A stretch of DNA of 64,000 nucleotides from Bradyrhizobium sp. sGM-13 (GTDB lineage Bacteria; Pseudomonadota; Alphaproteobacteria; Rhizobiales; Xanthobacteraceae), in contig NZ_JAGWDK010000002.1 of the NCBI RefSeq assembly GCF_018398875.1, positions 248,001 to 312,000 of the forward strand, written 5' to 3'. The position numbers and the translations under genes are program-made. The notes beneath the pieces were generated by a model, which saw only the letters and a list, made by a program, of their open reading frames with translations, was not told the DNA's origin and did not search any database. Positions 60,785 through 64,000 of the stretch are shown here, piece by piece (the stretch's first letter is position 1; each line of letters begins with the position of its first letter).

Positions 60785-61729
60785 CTACTTGATGAAGCTC
60801 GCGTCGTAGAGGTCGTCGATCTTCGGAACCGATTTGATGATGCCGATCTCGAGCAACAGGTCTGCAGCTTCCTTGTTGAACGTCAGGAATTCGCCCGCGA
60901 AGAATTTCTGGTTCGCGGCTTTGTCCTGCCAGCGCAGGAATTTGGCCGAGTTGCCGAATTGCTCGCCGGACTGTTTTACGTCGGCACCCATGATCTCATA
61001 CGACTTGGCCTGATCCTTTTCGATCAAGGCGATCGCCTCGAAATAGCTGTCAGCCAGCGCCTTGGCGGCTTTCGGGTTTTCAGTCAAGAATTTCGGCGTG
61101 CAGCCGAACGTGTCCATCACCATCGGATAGTCGAGTGTGGTGGCGATGATCTTGCCCTTGTCGGGTGCTGCGCGCACCGTCGAGAGGTAAGGCTCATAGG
61201 TCATGGCCGCATCGTTCTGGCCCGAGACGAATGCCTGCGCTGCCGCTGCCGGCTCCAGATTCACGATCGTTACATCCTTGACCGAAAGCCCGTTCTTCTT
61301 GAGCATCCAAGCCAGCGCAAAGTAGGGCGAGGTGCCGGGTGCCGACGCGGCAACCGTCTTACCTTTCAGATCCTTGATCGAGGCGATATCGTTTCGCACG
61401 GCCATGCCATCGGCGCCGTAGCTCTTGTCGAGCTGGAAGATCTGCTTGGTGGCGACGCCATTGGCATTCCAGGATATCCAGGTCTCGACAGTGGTCGCCG
61501 CGCATTGGATGTCACCCGACGCGATTGCGAGATGGCGGTCTTTCTGCGGAATCTTCTTGATCGTCACATCGAGGCCGTTCTTCTTGAAGATGCCCGCCTG
61601 ATTGGCGAGCGTGAGCGGTGCGAAACCGGTCCATCCGGAAATGCCGATGCCGACCTTGACGTCCTGGGCGGCGGCCGGTGCGGCCACCAGGAGAGCGGCT
61701 GTTGCCGCGAAAATTCCAAAACTACGCAT
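60785..61729 (-). CDS. ABC transporter substrate-binding protein, NitT/TauT type
   Basis: 314 residues with a signal peptide (1-21, ending AAAQ). The mature start VKVGIGISGWTGFAPLTLA and the AAAAQAFVSGQNDAAMTYEPYL segment are typical of taurine/nitrate-type binding proteins. First gene of a three-gene importer. With hutC and hutF upstream on the same strand, it might bring in histidine, urocanate or an unrelated ligand; the link is only by position. Confidence 0.87.
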   Translation of the reverse strand: MRSFGIFAATAALLVAAPAAAQDVKVGIGISGWTGFAPLTLANQAGIFKKNGLDVTIKKIPQKDRHLAIASGDIQCAATTVETWISWNANGVATKQIFQLDKSYGADGMAVRNDIASIKDLKGKTVAASAPGTSPYFALAWMLKKNGLSVKDVTIVNLEPAAAAQAFVSGQNDAAMTYEPYLSTVRAAPDKGKIIATTLDYPMVMDTFGCTPKFLTENPKAAKALADSYFEAIALIEKDQAKSYEIMGADVKQSGEQFGNSAKFLRWQDKAANQKFFAGEFLTFNKEAADLLLEIGIIKSVPKIDDLYDASFIK

Positions 61730-61832
61730 GGCTGTATCCCTTTTGCTGGTTCATCGACTGGTTTTCAGACTGGTTGCGGCGAAGCTGTTACCAAAACTGC
61801 TGCATAGCTTGTGCCAGATATCGCGCGCATTG

Positions 61833-62585
61833 CTATCCCTCCAAGCCGCCTTTGAAGCGAGCAATCAGTTTATGGGACTCGCCCGGATAGAGCAGGCGCA
61901 CGGCCGTGAGCGGCCGGGCGCTGCGCCAGGTGTGCCGGTCGATCACCAGGCAGGGGGCGCCGATCGCGATATCCAGCGCCGCCGCGGCCTGTTCGTCAGC
62001 CACGATGGCACTGATCGAATGCTCGGCTTCCGTCCATGGCACATGGTGCAGCAGCCACGAGCCGGGCGGCTCCGTCGCAAAATCCGCCGCAGCCGCTTCG
62101 GGCACGGCGTCGAGATCGATCAGCCTGTCCTCGATGGCGAATGGCACGCCGTCGGCGCTGTGACGGCATGCAATCGCGATCACCTTTCCGGTTTTGCCTG
62201 CGCCTAGGCGGGCGCGGTCGGTGGCGTTTGCAGTGCGCCGCGAGCACTGGATCAACTCGTAGCCGTAACTGCGGCCGAGCGCGTTTATCTCCGCGCGGAT
62301 ATCGGCGATCTTGAGCACCGCCGACAGAAATGTGGGACGCCGGACAAAGCTGCCGGCCTTGCGCCGCCGCTCGATGAGATCGGCTTGCGCAAGTTCCGAC
62401 AGCGCCTTGCTCACTGTCATGCGCGAGCAGCCATAGCGCAACATCAGCTCGTGCTCGAACGGGATGCGGTGACCGGGCGGCCATTCTCCGGTGAGGATGC
62501 GGCGCTCGATGTCGATCCGGATCCGCTTGTACAGCGTCGGCTTGTCGGCCGATTGGAGTTTGCCGCGATCAGTGGCGAGGCTCAT
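61833..62585 (-). CDS. hutC: Histidine utilization repressor HutC (GntR family)
   Basis: 250 residues. The GntR winged helix is at about 20-85 (HELMLRYGCSRMTVSKALSEL), followed by a UTRA domain. It overlaps hutF by 4 bases (ATGA at 62582-62585). HutC represses histidine degradation genes and is released by urocanate. Position with hutF supports the name. A GntR-type palindrome at 63975-63988, upstream of hutF, is a candidate operator. Confidence 0.9.
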   Translation of the reverse strand: MSLATDRGKLQSADKPTLYKRIRIDIERRILTGEWPPGHRIPFEHELMLRYGCSRMTVSKALSELAQADLIERRRKAGSFVRRPTFLSAVLKIADIRAEINALGRSYGYELIQCSRRTANATDRARLGAGKTGKVIAIACRHSADGVPFAIEDRLIDLDAVPEAAAADFATEPPGSWLLHHVPWTEAEHSISAIVADEQAAAALDIAIGAPCLVIDRHTWRSARPLTAVRLLYPGESHKLIARFKGGLEG

Positions 62586-63940
62586 GCCACGAGCCTCCGC
62601 ACCGCTGCGTTGAACGTCTCACGCGCGCTCTTGCGGAGCCGGTGACATCCATGCGCGACGACTTTGGCGCCGCCAGCCCAGACCGTGTCGACGGCACCTG
62701 CGCCCGCTGCAAAAATCCAGCCGTCGAGGACGGCATCCCCCCGACGCCCGGCGAGCGAGGGATGGGTGGTGTCGAGAGACACGATGTCGGCGCGTGCACC
62801 GGCCTGGAGGCCGGGAGCTGGCTGTGCGAGCGCCCGGGCGCCGCCGGTGAGTGCAGCGTCGAACAGTGCACGGCCGGTCGACAGGCCGGGACCGCCGGAC
62901 AGCACATTGCGCTCATGGTGTTTCAAGCGCTGGCCATATTCGAGCTGACGCAGTTCGTCGGTGACGCCCACCAGCACGTTGGAGTCCGTCCCGATGCCGA
63001 ACCGCCCGCCGGCATCGAGGAATTCTCGGGCCGGAAGAATGCCGTCGCCAAGACTGGCTTCCGTAATCGGGCAGAGTCCGGCGACCGCGCCGCTTCTTGC
63101 CAGTGCGGTGGTTTCCGCTTCGGTCATATGGGTCGCATGGACCAGGCACCAGCGCTGATCGACGGGCGCATGTTCGAGCAGCCACTCAACCGGCCGCCGG
63201 CCCGACCAGGCGATGCATTCCTCGACTTCCCTGGCCTGTTCGGCGGCATGGATATGCATCGGCCCGGCTTCGGCCAATGGCGCGATGGCCGCTAATTCGT
63301 CAGGCGTCACGGCGCGCAGGCTGTGCGGGGCGATGCCGATATTGGCTCCGGGCAGCGTGCGGACGGCTGTCCGTGTGGCGTCAGTTAGTTTAGCAAACTG
63401 ATCGACCGAGCAGATGAACCGGCGCTGGCTGGCATGTGGTGCCGCTCCGCCGAACGAGCCGTGTGCATAGAAACTCGGCAGCAGCGTCAGCCCGATGCCG
63501 GAGATTTCGGCGGCCCGCGCAATTCGCGTCGCCATCTCCGCGGGGTTGGCGTAGGGCGCGCCGTCGTGGTCGTGATGGAGATAGTGGAATTCGCCGACGC
63601 GCGTATAGCCTTGCTCGAGCATCTCGACATAGAGCAGCGTGGCGACGGCTTCGGTGTCTTCCGGCGTCATTTCGAGCGCGAAGCGATACATCGTCTCGCG
63701 CCATGTCCAGAACGTATCCGCGGAATTGCCGCGCGTTTCGGCGAGCCCCGCCATGCCACGCTGGAACGCATGGCTATGCAGGCTCGCTATGCCCGGAATC
63801 GCCAGCTTGTAGCGTTCGTCCTGCGGTCCCGGCGCCACGCCGGCCGTAACCTTGGTGATGGTCTGATCTCTCACCACCACCTGCACGTCATCAGCCCACC
63901 CCGAGGGGAGCAGCGCTGATGCGAAATGCAGTGTCGACAT
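62582..63940 (-). CDS. hutF: Formimidoylglutamate deiminase HutF
   Basis: 452 residues, amidohydrolase superfamily. It converts N-formimino-L-glutamate to N-formyl-L-glutamate in the five-step histidine pathway. Metal ligands include His55 and His57 (SLHSHAFQRG), with further histidines in IHAAEQ and the Asp in GIGTDSN. YLHHDHDG and WTWRETMYRF are family hallmarks. First gene of the unit, followed by hutC; other hut genes lie outside the window. Confidence 0.95.
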   Translation of the reverse strand: MSTLHFASALLPSGWADDVQVVVRDQTITKVTAGVAPGPQDERYKLAIPGIASLHSHAFQRGMAGLAETRGNSADTFWTWRETMYRFALEMTPEDTEAVATLLYVEMLEQGYTRVGEFHYLHHDHDGAPYANPAEMATRIARAAEISGIGLTLLPSFYAHGSFGGAAPHASQRRFICSVDQFAKLTDATRTAVRTLPGANIGIAPHSLRAVTPDELAAIAPLAEAGPMHIHAAEQAREVEECIAWSGRRPVEWLLEHAPVDQRWCLVHATHMTEAETTALARSGAVAGLCPITEASLGDGILPAREFLDAGGRFGIGTDSNVLVGVTDELRQLEYGQRLKHHERNVLSGGPGLSTGRALFDAALTGGARALAQPAPGLQAGARADIVSLDTTHPSLAGRRGDAVLDGWIFAAGAGAVDTVWAGGAKVVAHGCHRLRKSARETFNAAVRRLVA

Positions 63941-63974
63941 GTTTCGAAACCGGCTGGACAGAACACCAACATTT

Positions 63975-63988
63975 TATGTATAGACATA
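63975..63988. promoter_or_regulatory. GntR-type palindrome upstream of hutF, possible HutC operator
   Basis: TATGT, four bases (ATAG), then ACATA: a 14-bp inverted repeat 35 bases upstream of the hutF start. The TGT-N4-ACA core is similar to the core of the phnF palindrome (TGTCTAT...ATAGACA). It fits a HutC site in position. The surrounding sequence is AT-rich, so the match is moderate. Confidence 0.5.
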
Positions 63989-64000
63989 TAGATACGTCAA

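Noticed and set aside
1..64000. CRISPR array, tRNA, rRNA, IS element or phage genes
   Set aside because: No regularly spaced repeats, tRNA-like cloverleaf ends, transposase motifs or phage structural genes were seen on reading both strands; a short tRNA could be missed without a covariance search.

Overview
The window reads as a chromosomal segment of an alphaproteobacterium very close to Bradyrhizobium (or its relatives Rhodopseudomonas and Afipia). GC is high and genes are dense with many ATGA stop/start overlaps. Intergenic palindromes of the kind common in Bradyrhizobium occur at 2593-2700, 12772-12880, 17399-17535 and 46220-46327. The gene content is typical of such soil methylotrophs: carbon-phosphorus lyase, XoxF methanol oxidation and glutathione-linked formaldehyde oxidation. 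Taxonomy is inferred from gene style and repeats, not from a marker gene. No tRNA, rRNA, CRISPR array, transposase or intact phage gene was seen.

Region 1 (1-10.5 kb) is phosphonate use. It holds the 3' part of phnD, two permease genes phnE1-phnE2, the divergent repressor gene phnF, and the C-P lyase operon phnGHIJKLMN, followed by a PPOX-type flavoprotein. A perfect 11-bp-arm palindrome between phnF and phnG is the likely PhnF operator. Region 2 (10.5-17.4 kb) holds small secreted proteins, a 26-codon pqqA with no intact pqqB-E after it, an outer-membrane-like protein, a pentapeptide-repeat protein and an SsuABC/TauABC-type ABC importer.

Region 3 (17.5-36.9 kb) is a lanthanide/PQQ methanol oxidation island. 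It holds a SoxYZ-like carrier, a quinoprotein-associated zinc hydrolase, a XoxJ/MoxJ-like binding protein, a CXXCW-family protein, a five-gene ABC operon of the PQQ-associated (lut-like) type, fghA, a FlhRS-like two-component system, a TonB receptor, an AraC regulator, xoxF, xoxG, flhA and gfa. Together these should oxidise methanol in the periplasm with electrons going to XoxG. Formaldehyde would then be cleared by Gfa, FlhA and FghA to formate. The transporter and receptor genes are candidates for lanthanide supply.

Region 4 (37.3-44.8 kb) has a fumarylacetoacetase-family gene and a caa3-type oxidase operon (CtaG, a triheme cytochrome c, CoxB with a cytochrome c tail, a CoxA-CoxC fusion and a small membrane protein). 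Its subunit I lacks the usual K-channel lysine. Region 5 (45-56.1 kb) carries a Gfo/Idh/MocA oxidoreductase, a Leu/Ile/Val-type binding protein and a segment flanked by two directly repeated copies of a small secreted-protein gene, one truncated. Inside that segment are a sulfite-oxidase-like domain fused to cytochrome c, a decayed AraC regulator, a Rieske protein and a second PQQ dehydrogenase with the Asp-x-Asp lanthanide signature but no vicinal cysteine pair. A two-subunit molybdenum hydroxylase follows. Region 6 (56.5-64 kb) has an enolase-superfamily enzyme, a cystathionine gamma-synthase-like enzyme, a NitT/TauT-type ABC importer, hutC and hutF.

The strongest candidates for something new are the divergent PQQ dehydrogenase/Rieske/cytochrome locus, the altered proton-channel residues of the fused oxidase, and the orphan pqqA with what may be a rotting pqqB behind it.
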